Origin: Edwardsiella tarda ATCC 15947 = NBRC 105688
GTDB lineage: Bacteria > Pseudomonadota > Gammaproteobacteria > Enterobacterales > Enterobacteriaceae
Length of the DNA stretch: 64,000 bases
Direction: 5' to 3'
Assembly (NCBI RefSeq): GCF_003113495.2
Contig: NZ_CP084506.1
Coordinates: 248,001 to 312,000 of the forward strand
Shown one piece after another: positions 1 to 11,105 of this stretch. The position numbers and the translations under genes are program-made. The notes beneath the pieces were generated by a model. It saw only the letters and a program-made list of their open reading frames with translations. It searched no databases and was not told where the DNA came from. Numbering within the stretch: position 1 is the first letter of the stretch; every line of letters begins with the position of its first letter.

Positions 1-1884
1 TGGGTCGCGCCCCGGTTTCTCCAACTCGCGTAGGATGTCGCTGACGGTCGGGACGCCGAAGCGTTCATCGGTAAACGCCTTGGGGCTCAGGCCGCGTAGC
101 GCGTCTGGGTTACCCATCAATACCGCTAGGCTCTGTTCGGTTTTCGCCAAGATGCGTTCCACTACCGGGTAGGCTTCTGGGTGCACCGTTGAGGCATCCA
201 ACGGGTTATCCCCGTGCGTGATGCGCAGGAAGCCGGCACACTGCTCGAAGGCTTTGGGCCCGAGGCGACTGACCTCGAGCAGTTGCGCGCGATTGGTAAA
301 GCGGCCATTGGCATCACGCCAAGCGACGATGTTTTGTGCCATCAGGCGCGATAGGCCAGCCACGCGGGTTAGCAAGGCGACCGAGGCGGTATTCAGATCG
401 ACCCCCACGGCGTTAACGCAGTCTTCGACGACGGCATCCAGCTTGCGCGCCAGCAGGCTTTGACTGACGTCATGTTGATACTGGCCAACCCCGATGGATT
501 TGGGATCGATTTTGACCAGCTCTGCTAACGGGTCTTGCAGACGACGGGCGATGGAGACCGCTCCTCGCAGTGAGACATCCAGATCGGGGAACTCTTGCGC
601 GGCCAGTTCCGAGGCTGAATAGACCGAGGCACCGGCTTCACTGACGATCACCTTTTGCGCCGTTACCTGAGGGTAGTGGCGCTGGACATCGGCGTAGAAG
701 CGCTCCGTCTCGCGTGAGGCGGTGCCGTTACCGATGGCCACTAACTCGACGCCATACTTCTGGCACAGTTGAGCCACACTGGCCGCCGCCTTGGCGCTTT
801 GCCCGGTGTGTGGATAAATGGTGTCGGTGGCGACCAGCTTACCTGTGGCATCGACCACGGCCACTTTTACCCCGGTACGTAGGCCAGGATCCAAGCCCAT
901 GGTGGCGCGCAGTCCGGCCGGCGCCGCCATCAATAGATCGTGCAGGTTACGCGCGAAGACGTTGATCGCCTCCTCCTCCGCGCGTTCGCGCAGGGCACCC
1001 ATTAATTCGGTTTCCAGGTGCAGCAACACCTTGACTCGCCAGGTCCAGCTGACCACCGCCTTACGCCAGGCGTCCGCCGGTGCTTGCCCCAGGTGCAACC
1101 CGAGATGATCGGCGATCAGTTGCTCGCCGTAGCTTTCGCGCGGCGGCTCATCGAACTGTGGATCGGGATTGAGGGAGAGTTGCAGGATACCCTCATTGCG
1201 GCCACGGAACATCGCCAGCGCACGGTGTGAGGGGACGGCGGCGATCGGTTCGTGATGGTCAAAATAGTCACGAAACTTCGCGCCCTCTTCGGCCTTGCCT
1301 TCGTTGACGCGAGAGACCAGATGCGCGTTTTTCCATAGATAGTCGCGAACCTTGGCCAGTAGCGCGGCATCTTCGGCGAAACGCTCCATTAGGATGTAGC
1401 GGGCACCATCCAAGGCGGCCTTGGCGTCGGCCACGCCCTTATCGGCATCGATGTATTGCATGGCCAGTACTTGAGGGTCATGTTGCGGCTGTTGCCACAG
1501 TGTCTCGGCCAGCGGCGTCAACCCAGCTTCGATGGCGATCTGCCCGCGGGTACGGCGCTTGGGTTTATAGGGGAGATAGAGGTCTTCCAGCTCAGTCTTG
1601 CTCAGGGTAGCCAGGATCGAGGCCTCTAGCGCGTGGGTTAACTTGCCCTGTTCGTCGATGGACTTGAGGATGGTCGCGCGGCGCTCTTCCAATTCACGCA
1701 GATAGATCAGGCGGCTTTCGAGTTGACGCAGTTGGGTATCGTCTAGCCCACCGGTGGCCTCTTTACGGTAGCGCGCGATAAACGGTACGGTGTTGCCTTC
1801 GTCCAGGAGGCGAATGGCGGCGTCAACCTGCTCGGTGCGCGCCTGCAGTTCAGTTGCGATAATGCGGCTTAATGCGTCATTCAT
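1..1884 (-). CDS. tex: Tex, RNA-binding transcription accessory protein (partial, C-terminus outside window)
   Basis: The first 628 codons are present, and the E. coli protein is about 773 residues, so the C-terminal S1 RNA-binding domain lies beyond the left edge. The start is the ATG giving [14 protein letters not shown], the usual Tex N-terminus. The visible part has the helical N-terminal region (about 1-320), the YqgF/RNase H-like domain around 325-450 ([16 protein letters not shown]) and the helix-hairpin-helix region (about 490-560, [18 protein letters not shown]). Tex is a cytoplasmic nucleic-acid-binding protein linked to transcription and, in some pathogens, toxin gene expression. 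Its neighbour greB is on the same strand 111 bases upstream. Family assignment is firm. Confidence 0.95.
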   Translation of the reverse strand, partial: MNDALSRIIATELQARTEQVDAAIRLLDEGNTVPFIARYRKEATGGLDDTQLRQLESRLIYLRELEERRATILKSIDEQGKLTHALEASILATLSKTELEDLYLPYKPKRRTRGQIAIEAGLTPLAETLWQQPQHDPQVLAMQYIDADKGVADAKAALDGARYILMERFAEDAALLAKVRDYLWKNAHLVSRVNEGKAEEGAKFRDYFDHHEPIAAVPSHRALAMFRGRNEGILQLSLNPDPQFDEPPRESYGEQLIADHLGLHLGQAPADAWRKAVVSWTWRVKVLLHLETELMGALRERAEEEAINVFARNLHDLLMAAPAGLRATMGLDPGLRTGVKVAVVDATGKLVATDTIYPHTGQSAKAAASVAQLCQKYGVELVAIGNGTASRETERFYADVQRHYPQVTAQKVIVSEAGASVYSASELAAQEFPDLDVSLRGAVSIARRLQDPLAELVKIDPKSIGVGQYQHDVSQSLLARKLDAVVEDCVNAVGVDLNTASVALLTRVAGLSRLMAQNIVAWRDANGRFTNRAQLLEVSRLGPKAFEQCAGFLRITHGDNPLDASTVHPEAYPVVERILAKTEQSLAVLMGNPDALRGLSPKAFTDERFGVPTVSDILRELEKPGRDP

Positions 1885-1995
1885 AGCGTTAGATAGATCG
1901 TCTTGATGGATAAAAGCCAGGCTCCCGTTATACGGAGTCGGACACGAAAATACCAGTACCGCGCTGGCGAGGATGCTTAGCGCGGCGGGAGAGCG

Positions 1996-2472
1996 CTAGG
2001 GCTGGGTATAGTCGATGGCGTTGATGTACCACAGCGCTTCACCGGATGGTGTGATAACGGTCGCCGCGTCGCCGACCTCTTTCTTTAATAGTGCTCGCGC
2101 CATCGGCGAGTCGATAGAGATGTAGTCGTTGCGGCCGAAGATTTCATCATAGCCCACGATGCGGAAACGCTTGATCACCCCATCATCGTTCTCAACCTCG
2201 ACCCAGGCGCCGAAGAAGACCTTGCCATCCTGTTGGGGCGAATAGTCGACGATTTTCAGCATCGACATGCATTTGCGTAGGTAGCGTACCCGGCGATCGA
2301 TTTCGCGTAGACGTTTCTTGTTGTATTGATAGTCGGCGTTCTCACTGCGATCGCCGAGGCTGGCGGCCCAGGTCACTTTCTTGGTGACCTCCGGGCGCTC
2401 TTCGCGCCACAGGTAATCCAGCTCCTGTTTGAGTTTGTCGTAACCTTCTCGGGTAATCAGCGGGGTTTTCAT
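1996..2472 (-). CDS. greB: Transcript cleavage factor GreB
   Basis: 158 residues, the usual GreB length. The N-terminal coiled-coil hairpin (about 1-75) carries the conserved tip acidic residues D41 and E44 in GDRSENADYQY, which coordinate the catalytic Mg2+ when inserted into the RNA polymerase secondary channel. The C-terminal FKBP-like globular domain (about 80-158) binds the polymerase. GreB rescues backtracked elongation complexes by stimulating cleavage of long 3' RNA extrusions. It is GreB rather than GreA because of the basic stretch KKRLREIDRRVRYLRK and the length of the protein. The ribosome-binding site is weak: only AGG is seen about 13 bases before the ATG. It is divergent from ompR, as in E. 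coli. Confidence 0.97.
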   Translation of the reverse strand: MKTPLITREGYDKLKQELDYLWREERPEVTKKVTWAASLGDRSENADYQYNKKRLREIDRRVRYLRKCMSMLKIVDYSPQQDGKVFFGAWVEVENDDGVIKRFRIVGYDEIFGRNDYISIDSPMARALLKKEVGDAATVITPSGEALWYINAIDYTQP

Positions 2473-2820
2473 CTGTTATAACCTGAAATGGAGGACGCCG
2501 GTCCAGTATGTTGTTCGATGCCGCATTGCATCGCCTTGCCCGGCGCGCTACGGTGGAGAACGCGGCGAGACAGCCTAACGCATTTTGCCACCTCGGGCGA
2601 ATAATTGGCGTGATGATGTCGCCAACCTAGCGTAACCATAAGATAAATAACCTTTGTAACAATTTAGGCTAGAATATAAACCATTATCTGCTGTTTGAAT
2701 AAAGCGAGTTTTCTGACAATAGATCGCGACGCGGGCGCGCGCTATTCTGGCGGGCGATAACCTGATTACACATACAGATATACAGACAAGCGCCGGGCTT
2801 TCTGCCTTTGGGAGTACACC
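2473..2820. other. greB-ompR divergent intergenic region
   Basis: 348 bases without a convincing gene. The half nearest ompR is AT-richer and contains TTGTAA (2654-2659) and TATAAA (2675-2680), a possible promoter pair with a short 15-base spacer pointing to ompR. GGGAG (2811-2815) is a suitable ribosome-binding site for ompR. Regulatory sites for CRP or IHF, known for the E. coli ompB operon, could not be assigned with confidence. Confidence 0.5.
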
Positions 2821-4922
<2,102 letters not shown>

Positions 4923-4938
4923 CGCGTGAGTGAGGATA

Positions 4939-4972
4939 AAAAAAGAGGATGCCCATGGGCATCCTCTTTTAT
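4939..4972. terminator. Bidirectional Rho-independent terminator between envZ and pckA
   Basis: A 30-base perfect palindrome (4941-4970) with arms AAAAGAGGATGCCC and GGGCATCCTCTTTT, flanked by A-rich and T-rich tracts on both strands. It lies between two convergent genes, so it can end both transcripts. Confidence 0.9.
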
Positions 4973-4993
4973 TTATGATTGATGTCTAGCCTC

Positions 4994-5016
4994 GATGGCC
5001 ACGACGGGTGGCCATC
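4994..5016 (-). repeat. Hairpin just downstream of pckA
   Basis: An inverted repeat with arms GATGGCCA and TGGCCATC and a 7-base loop, directly after the pckA stop. There is no T-tract on either side. It may protect the 3' end or assist the stronger terminator 25 bases further on. Confidence 0.4.
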
Positions 5017-5022
5017 ACGGGA

Positions 5023-6642
5023 TTAACGTTGTGGGCCAGCATGGACCAGTGCGGCACCGGCAGGCGTGTCGGTGTACTTATCGAAGTTAGTGATAAAGCG
5101 TTGGGCCAGATCGTCGGCCTTCTCTTGCCACATCTCCGGGCTGGCGTAAGTATCGCGCGGATCGAGGATGGCCGGGTTGACGCCGGGGAGCGCCGTCGGC
5201 ACCGCCAGATTAAAGATAGGCAGTGTGAAGGTTTCCTCCTTATCGATATCGCCGTTGAGAATGGCGTCGATAATCGCGCGAGTATCCTTGATCGAAATCC
5301 GTTTGCCACTCCCATTCCAACCGGTATTCACCAGGTAAGCCTGGGCACCGGCGGCTTGCATGCGTTTCACGAGGACTTCGGCGTATTGGGTCGGATGTAG
5401 GGTAAGGAACGCGGCGCCGAAGCAGGCGGAGAAGGTTGGCGTCGGCTCGGTGACACCCCGCTCGGTCCCCGCCAGTTTGGCGGTAAAGCCAGACAGGAAG
5501 TGGTACTGGGTCTGGTCGGCCGTCAGACGGGAGACGGGCGGTAATACGCCGAAGGCGTCGGCGGTCAGGAAGATCACCTTCTTGGCATGACCCGCTTTCG
5601 AGACGGGTTTTACGATATTCTTAATATGATAGATGGGGTAGGAGACGCGGGTGTTCTCCGTCTTGCTACCGTCGTCGAAATCGACGCTGCCATCGGCACG
5701 CACGGTGACGTTTTCCAGCAGGGCGTCACGAGTGATGGCGTGATAGATATCCGGCTCCGCTTCGGCGGAGAGTTTGATGGTCTTGGCGTAGCAGCCGCCC
5801 TCGAAGTTAAACACACCATCGTCATCCCAACCGTGTTCATCGTCGCCGATCAGGCGGCGTTTCGGATCGGTGGAGAGGGTGGTTTTTCCGGTGCCGGAGA
5901 GGCCGAAGAAGACGGCGACATCGCCTTTTTCGCCAACGTTGGCCGAGCAGTGCATCGAGGCGATACCTTTTAACGGCAGCAGGTAGTTCATGATGGAGAA
6001 CATGCCTTTCTTCATCTCGCCGCCATACCAGGTTCCACCGATTAGCTGAATGCGTTCGGTTAAGTTAAAGGCGACGAAGTTTTCAGAGTTCAGTCCCTGC
6101 TCTTGCCATTGCGGGTTGGTACATTTGGCGCCATTCATCACGATGAAGTCGGGTTCGAAACCGGCCAGTTCATCCTCCGTAGGGCGGATAAACATATTTT
6201 TGACGAAATGGGCTTGCCAGGCGACTTCGGTAATGAAGCGCACCTTTAGGCGACTATCCGGGTTAGCGCCGCAGTAGGCATCGACTACGAATAGACGCTT
6301 ATTCGAGAGCTGGCGAGTGACCAACCCTTTGAGATGCTGCCATATTTCAGGAGATAAGGGATGGTTATCATTCTTTCCCTTGCCTTGATCGGACCACCAA
6401 ACGGTATCGCGCGTGGTGTCATCGCGTACCAGATATTTATCTTTGGGGGAGCGTCCAGTAAAGATGCCGGTATCGACGGCGACGGCGCCTAATGTGGTAA
6501 CCGTGCCGCGTTCATAGCCTTGCAGGCCAGGAGCGGTTTCTTCCTTGAACAAGAGGTCGTAATCGGGATTATAAACAATTTCAGTAACATCAGAAATGCC
6601 ATAGGAGGCGAGATCAGCTGCAGTTAAGCCAGTGGCATGCAT
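5023..6642 (-). CDS. pckA: Phosphoenolpyruvate carboxykinase (ATP)
   Basis: 539 residues (E. coli 540). It converts oxaloacetate plus ATP to PEP, CO2 and ADP, the first committed step of gluconeogenesis from C4 acids, in the cytosol. The kinase P-loop [11 protein letters not shown] is at 247-257, the metal/nucleotide motif [11 protein letters not shown] at 264-274, and the oxaloacetate/PEP-binding GRSPKDKY at 63-70. The start ATG has AAGGAG seven bases upstream. The ~190-base AT-rich upstream region probably carries its promoter. In E. coli yhgE lies between pckA and hslO; here a sulfur-respiration operon occupies that interval. Confidence 0.98.
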   Translation of the reverse strand: MHATGLTAADLASYGISDVTEIVYNPDYDLLFKEETAPGLQGYERGTVTTLGAVAVDTGIFTGRSPKDKYLVRDDTTRDTVWWSDQGKGKNDNHPLSPEIWQHLKGLVTRQLSNKRLFVVDAYCGANPDSRLKVRFITEVAWQAHFVKNMFIRPTEDELAGFEPDFIVMNGAKCTNPQWQEQGLNSENFVAFNLTERIQLIGGTWYGGEMKKGMFSIMNYLLPLKGIASMHCSANVGEKGDVAVFFGLSGTGKTTLSTDPKRRLIGDDEHGWDDDGVFNFEGGCYAKTIKLSAEAEPDIYHAITRDALLENVTVRADGSVDFDDGSKTENTRVSYPIYHIKNIVKPVSKAGHAKKVIFLTADAFGVLPPVSRLTADQTQYHFLSGFTAKLAGTERGVTEPTPTFSACFGAAFLTLHPTQYAEVLVKRMQAAGAQAYLVNTGWNGSGKRISIKDTRAIIDAILNGDIDKEETFTLPIFNLAVPTALPGVNPAILDPRDTYASPEMWQEKADDLAQRFITNFDKYTDTPAGAALVHAGPQR

Positions 6643-6832
6643 TACACTACTCCTTGTAGGTTATTTTTTATCTGCGCCTACTGTAAGTCGTTACTTTTTT
6701 GTTAACCGAGATAATCATCAAAAAAACAAAAATTCAGCGGAATCCATTTTGTGGCAAATTCTTCTATTTTGATAATACCTGTCAGGATCAATTATTGTTG
6801 TACTACGGCTTCCCTGCAGGCCACCGGCATGA

Positions 6833-7273
6833 CTAGGGGGTCGTTGTTGATGCGAGGGGCTCGTCCTTCTCGGTGGGGCGACCCGAGGTGATCCAGCCGA
6901 AGATGCCATCGGCCATATGAAAGACATGAGGGTAGCCGAGCGCCATGGTCATCTTGGCGGCATCATGGCTGGCGAGGCAGAGTTGATTTGCGCAGTAGAA
7001 GATCAAGGTTGCTTGCCGGTCGTGAGGCAGTAGGCTCTGCCAGTTCTCTTGGTTAATGTAGATCGCGCCGGGAATGCGGCCCTGATGCCAGATCTCGGGC
7101 GTGTTCACGTCCAGAAAGTAGACATTCGGCTGGCCGAGTAACGATTCGGCTGCTCGCATACTGATGGGTGTTGGCTCCTGCTCTTGTTGCGTGTGTATGG
7201 GGGCGGCAAAGATGGCGGTAGGTGAGAATAGGCTGAGCGTCAGACACAGGCCGAATAGCGGGTAACGCAACAT
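6833..7273 (-). CDS. Periplasmic rhodanese-domain protein, last gene of the sulfite reductase operon
   Basis: 146 residues with a clear Sec signal peptide (1-23, cleavage after IFA). A single rhodanese fold follows (about 35-135): VYFLDVNTPEIWHQGRIPGA is the CH2A-type region, and the active-site loop carries C94 in FYCANQLC, with a second cysteine, C99, nearby. Single-domain rhodaneses transfer sulfane sulfur, for instance splitting thiosulfate and releasing sulfite. It has a good ribosome-binding site (AAGGAG) and follows the octaheme cytochrome gene by 89 bases on the same strand. I infer it is co-transcribed and handles sulfane sulfur in the periplasm. Its substrate cannot be told from sequence, and the loop is not the common CxxGxR form. 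Confidence 0.8.
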   Translation of the reverse strand: MLRYPLFGLCLTLSLFSPTAIFAAPIHTQQEQEPTPISMRAAESLLGQPNVYFLDVNTPEIWHQGRIPGAIYINQENWQSLLPHDRQATLIFYCANQLCLASHDAAKMTMALGYPHVFHMADGIFGWITSGRPTEKDEPLASTTTP

Positions 7274-7362
7274 AATGAACTCCTTGTGAGTGTAAGCGAG
7301 TGGGGAAGCTGGTGGGGGGAATAACGGTGGGTATCAGAGACACCCACCGTATGAAGCCGCGC

Positions 7363-9384
7363 TTAGTGCGCTTTACCGTTTAGGATCGCTTCAGCTTGAT
7401 CGATGTACAGTTGGCCTTCCTCCATGCGAGCCTTAGCATAATGCGGCGCATGCAGGCCCCATGAACCGTCCCGCTCGATCAGCTCCGCCTGTTGGCGGGC
7501 ATGGTTGCTGAGCAAGCGGACTTGTACCTTGTCGCTTTGTGACAGGCTAGTGGCCTTGTTCAGACGTTTCTCGATACGCTCCAATCCGCTGTGGATGCGG
7601 GTATAGCCATCTTTGACCGGCGTTTGCCACTCCATTACCTTGGCATAGATGCTTTCTTGATCCTTAAATTGCAGGCGCTCGGAGAGTACGGTTTGTACCG
7701 GGCTATGGCAGCCACCCCCTTCGATTACGTCGCCGTCACTAAAGGCGGTGCGCCCGCAAGACCACATCAGATCCAGGTAGGGCTTACCATCCTGACGGGC
7801 GATACTCCATCCCTTGATGTTAGAGGTCCGAGGTTGTCCTTCAGGGGGATTGAGAGTCTTAGCCTTCTCGTCAACCCGGATCTTCCAGATATGCGCGCGG
7901 CGTACGTTGTCGAATCCGGCATGATCGGGAAACTGGATGGTGGCGAAGTTTTCACAGCTACCCATGTTCGGCATGTGGCAGGCGGTACACTGGTTTTGCC
8001 CATGAGTATCTCCCTGGGCAAAGAAGCTCGCCTGAGCGGCGTGGCAGTGCTGACACTGCATCTTGATGGTGCTCTTGGTCGTCCCCTCTTTCCAATCGTT
8101 AGCCGTCACCGCGTGCGGATCGTGGCAGGTATTACAGCGCATGCCATCTTGGTAGTGTGCGGTGTAGTACATCTGTGAGCCTTCGGTACCACAGGCGGGG
8201 CAAGATGACTTGAAGTAAGAGTTGAATGGCCGCTGCGGATCGGCCGCGTCATTAGCGGAGTTATAGGTGAAGCGTTGGTGGCAACGCTCGCAGTTGGAGG
8301 GCATCCCAGCCCCTCGCGCACCGTACAGATGGGCTCCCGCGCCGTGACACTCTTCGCAGGTGATTCCTTTGGCGATGGTATGCTTACGGAGTTCTTCAGG
8401 CTTACCGAGTGCGGCCAGAAACTCCTGGGAGCTCTTGAAGTCGAACTTCATGGTATGGCATACCTCGCAGTAGGCGCTGGCCGGTTGGAACATCATATTG
8501 GTCCGGTTAGCGGCACCGTAAGAGGTCATGCCCCAGACGCTAGAGCCTTGTGCGCCAAAGTCCTCCAGTTTGGTAGGAAAGCCGGGAACAAAGCTGGCGA
8601 TCTTCTTCGCCACGTCTGGCGTGATAAACTGCGCCCAGCCACGAGAGAATTGGTTGCCGCCGGCCACCATGGTACCGGTGCCGTCTTTAAGCAACCCACC
8701 CTCAATATGGTAAGTACCACGAACCATCCAGGCATCGATGAAGCCATATTTGGTCCGGGGTGTGCCGATGATGGCATAGATGGCATCCGGTGTAACCCCT
8801 TGCGGTAGCACAGAGGCTTTGCTGCCATACAGTCCACGATTCAGATCCTTGCCCGGTATCTCCTCCATCTCATCAGGGAAGCGCACGACTTTAGCGTGAC
8901 GGGAACGCTCCCAGGCCTGGTATTGCGCCGGGTGGCATTCCGCACACTTCTGTGGGCCGACATATTTGTTCGGAAAATCGAGAATGGATTCGACGCCTAA
9001 GCGATAGGTTACCGCCGTCGGGCGGCCATGTTTTTCGGCATACTTATCACCGCCGCCAAACTCGACAAACTCCTCCTCACGATTGCTGATGGTGTATTTA
9101 CCGACCAAGCGTCCGGCGGCTTCGTACTTAAATAATGGATGATGTTCGCGTAGATAGCTGAAGAGGTCTTTCTCCTGTTCGACATACCCCATCAGCGTAC
9201 GCGGTGTATCGGGAATACCGTCGTTGCGGTTAACGTCGATCTTCGTTGCCGAGGTGCTAGATTGGCTCGTTGCCGCTGGCGCAGATTCATTGGGTGGGGA
9301 CTGAGACACCAGCCCCGATGCGGCCATGAGTGGCATTGCGAACAGCCATAAGGCAAAACTGGTTAAGCGGGTAGGTATTTTCAT
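7363..9384 (-). CDS. mccA: Octaheme c-type cytochrome, MccA/SirA-type dissimilatory sulfite reductase
   Basis: 673 residues from the ATG that sits six bases after AAGGAG; a TTG two codons earlier abuts that site and is less likely. The signal peptide is about residues 1-22. Seven CxxCH haem sites are at residues 147, 306, 343, 365, 417, 444 and 466. An eighth site has C543 and C559-H560 separated by 15 residues (CX15CH). That unusual motif marks the MccA (Wolinella) and SirA (Shewanella) sulfite reductases, which reduce sulfite to sulfide in the periplasm at a haem-copper site. Non-haem cysteines C395/C398 (SSCPACG) and C477 (MGSCENF) are candidates for the copper ligands. The gene lies between a membrane cytochrome b gene upstream and a rhodanese gene downstream. 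The alternative, an octaheme tetrathionate reductase, fits the CX15CH site poorly. Activity is inferred. Confidence 0.85.
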   Translation of the reverse strand: MKIPTRLTSFALWLFAMPLMAASGLVSQSPPNESAPAATSQSSTSATKIDVNRNDGIPDTPRTLMGYVEQEKDLFSYLREHHPLFKYEAAGRLVGKYTISNREEEFVEFGGGDKYAEKHGRPTAVTYRLGVESILDFPNKYVGPQKCAECHPAQYQAWERSRHAKVVRFPDEMEEIPGKDLNRGLYGSKASVLPQGVTPDAIYAIIGTPRTKYGFIDAWMVRGTYHIEGGLLKDGTGTMVAGGNQFSRGWAQFITPDVAKKIASFVPGFPTKLEDFGAQGSSVWGMTSYGAANRTNMMFQPASAYCEVCHTMKFDFKSSQEFLAALGKPEELRKHTIAKGITCEECHGAGAHLYGARGAGMPSNCERCHQRFTYNSANDAADPQRPFNSYFKSSCPACGTEGSQMYYTAHYQDGMRCNTCHDPHAVTANDWKEGTTKSTIKMQCQHCHAAQASFFAQGDTHGQNQCTACHMPNMGSCENFATIQFPDHAGFDNVRRAHIWKIRVDEKAKTLNPPEGQPRTSNIKGWSIARQDGKPYLDLMWSCGRTAFSDGDVIEGGGCHSPVQTVLSERLQFKDQESIYAKVMEWQTPVKDGYTRIHSGLERIEKRLNKATSLSQSDKVQVRLLSNHARQQAELIERDGSWGLHAPHYAKARMEEGQLYIDQAEAILNGKAH

Positions 9385-9472
9385 CGTCAACTCCTTGACC
9401 CAGTAAATAGCGGCGTAGTGTTAGGGTGTTATGACACTGGCCTATTTTTAATATTTATATCTTTGTTGTTAT

Positions 9473-10261
9473 TTATTCGTTTTCTACGGTATGGACGCGG
9501 TGGCGATGATAACCATCGAGCATGGCCATAAAGGTTTCCCCCCACGTCTCACCGAGGGTGCATAAATAAATATGTGCACTAATAAACATCAAGCTAAATA
9601 ATGATAGTAATAAATGCCCTTGGAGTATCCAGTAGGCGGCGCCGAGTGGAAGCCACTGAGGATTGGTCAGACAGAGGCCGCTAAGAAATAATAGCGGTAC
9701 CATACCGAACATGACCGAGCAATAACCCAGTTGCTGCAATGGATTAAACTTTTGTGTCCGCGTCGCTACGAAGGGATGAGGCTCGGCGTGGAAGATCCCG
9801 ATGAGATAAAAGCGAGCCTGACGCATGCAGCGTGCCGCTAATCCCGACCAGGCGACACGATAATGTCGGCCATTGGGGCCGAAGAGGTTCAGGGCGAGAA
9901 ATCCGCACCATAGTATTAACAGCAGATAGCCAGCGTAGGGATGCGCCTGAACCAACCAATGGGTGGCGGCCACAGGCAGCAGTGCAAAGTGGGTGAGCAG
10001 GCCGCTGATAAGTAAGAAGAGAAAGAGTAGCGCATTCACCCCATGCCACAGGCGCAGATAGAGAGGATAGAGATAGAGGCGCTCTTGTGTGCCGTGCGCG
10101 GCGGGGGCGGGATAGCGCCGCCGTAGTAGGGCGTGCAGTAGCAACAGGGCGCAGAGCCCTAACCATGCGACCGTTAGGGCGATCAGCCAGATTGGCCAGA
10201 AATCCGCCGGGTGGGCGGGGAGCTGCTGGGCCAGATAGGCGTGCAGTTGTGCGGCGTTCAT
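9473..10261 (-). CDS. Membrane cytochrome b subunit (PhsC/FdnI/HyaC-like quinol dehydrogenase)
   Basis: 262 residues with about five hydrophobic helices: 23-46, 72-92, 108-128, 177-199 and 211-236. Candidate haem b ligands lie in or beside helices: H73 (LRLWHGVNALL), H107 (QAHPYAG), H216 (LQGHLLLS) and H230 (ISAHIYLC). The segment FNPLQQLGYCSVMFG, the final GETWGETFMAM and the spacing match the cytochrome b family of thiosulfate reductase PhsC, formate dehydrogenase FdnI and NiFe-hydrogenase HyaC. It would oxidise menaquinol and pass electrons to the ferredoxin-like partner. Characterised mcc/sir clusters use an NrfD-type protein here, so this is a different membrane module. It starts 9 bases after the FeS gene, with TAGGAG upstream. 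Confidence 0.8.
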   Translation of the reverse strand: MNAAQLHAYLAQQLPAHPADFWPIWLIALTVAWLGLCALLLLHALLRRRYPAPAAHGTQERLYLYPLYLRLWHGVNALLFLFLLISGLLTHFALLPVAATHWLVQAHPYAGYLLLILWCGFLALNLFGPNGRHYRVAWSGLAARCMRQARFYLIGIFHAEPHPFVATRTQKFNPLQQLGYCSVMFGMVPLLFLSGLCLTNPQWLPLGAAYWILQGHLLLSLFSLMFISAHIYLCTLGETWGETFMAMLDGYHRHRVHTVENE

Positions 10262-10270
10262 GCTTGGCTC

Positions 10271-10909
10271 CTAGTCATCGGCGAGAATACGGTAGATCCG
10301 GCTGTGACGTGTGCCAGCCAGGTGATACTGGTAATAGGGCGCCAGAGCCAGTTTGAGCTCGAATGACGGCGTGTCCAACTCGCCAAAGCTGAGTGCATGA
10401 TAGGGGCAGATACGCACACAGATGGGGACTTGCCCATGGCTTAAGCGTGTGGCGCTACAGAAGTCACACTTGTCGGCAATATGGCGGGTTGGGTGCAGAT
10501 AGCGAGCCTGGTAAGGGCAGGCACTGATGCAGTAACCACAGCCGAGGCAACGCTGGGCGTCGATCTGAATCAGTCCATGCTGGTCGCGGTAGGTTGCCCC
10601 GCTGGGACAAACGTCGAGGCAAGGCGCGGGATCGCAGTGCTGGCAGCTATGGCGAAAATAGCGTGGTTTGTCCTCGGATTGGGACGTGGTACTGGGTAAT
10701 GGAATGATCGCCAAGCGAGCACAGCCGGGAGCAACCTGGTTGATTTGATTACAGGCGTTGACACACTCCTTGCAGCCGACACATTTAGATTGGTCGTGGA
10801 TCAATGCGTACTGTTTTCCCCTCCGGGTCGGCGCGGATAATAATATCCCCGGCGCCAGTACGATAAATCCGGCTCCAATGATAATATTGCGGCGTGAATA
10901 ATGCTTCAT
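10271..10909 (-). CDS. Tat-exported 4x[4Fe-4S] ferredoxin-like subunit (NrfC/SirC/DsrO type)
   Basis: 212 residues. The N-terminus has a twin-arginine signal, SRRNIIIGAGF (5-15), followed by a hydrophobic stretch ending near SAP (25-27). Sixteen cysteines form four ferredoxin clusters: 43/46/49/53, 89/92/97/101, 121/124/127/131 and 148/151/164/168. This is the layout of NrfC, DmsB, PhsB and SirC electron-transfer subunits. It is the first gene of the operon and is inferred to relay electrons in the periplasm from the cytochrome b subunit to the octaheme reductase. A GGGA sequence precedes the ATG. Confidence in the family is high; the partner assignment rests on gene order. Confidence 0.88.
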   Translation of the reverse strand: MKHYSRRNIIIGAGFIVLAPGILLSAPTRRGKQYALIHDQSKCVGCKECVNACNQINQVAPGCARLAIIPLPSTTSQSEDKPRYFRHSCQHCDPAPCLDVCPSGATYRDQHGLIQIDAQRCLGCGYCISACPYQARYLHPTRHIADKCDFCSATRLSHGQVPICVRICPYHALSFGELDTPSFELKLALAPYYQYHLAGTRHSRIYRILADD

Positions 10910-11105
10910 AGATTATCCCATGAAATATATTTCGTGCTTGTTTTTATTCTATTGCGCTGAATATTTTCTGACGGACGATGAGGATTCTATTTCTGCGTGC
11001 CGGATGGAAAAGAGAGAGGGATCAAAAAATGATAACTCCCTAAAAATGGGTAGGCTTAAATAGTGGTGAATTATTATTTAAATAAATACAAATTTATTAA
11101 TGGAT
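10910..11105 (-). promoter_or_regulatory. AT-rich presumed promoter region of the sulfite reductase operon
   Basis: 196 bases between the hslO terminator and the first gene of the operon, clearly AT-richer than the surrounding coding DNA. No full FNR palindrome or Crp site was found; one TTGAT half-site is seen on the minus strand near 11025. The promoter must lie here if the four genes form one unit, but no convincing -35/-10 pair could be fixed. Confidence 0.4.

Noticed and set aside
8191..8202. CPACG in the octaheme protein as a ninth haem site
   Set aside because: The second cysteine is followed by Gly-Thr instead of His, so covalent haem with an axial histidine is not expected.
7363..9384. 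NrfA-type nitrite reductase
   Set aside because: No CxxCK active-site motif; eight haem sites instead of five, with a CX15CH site.
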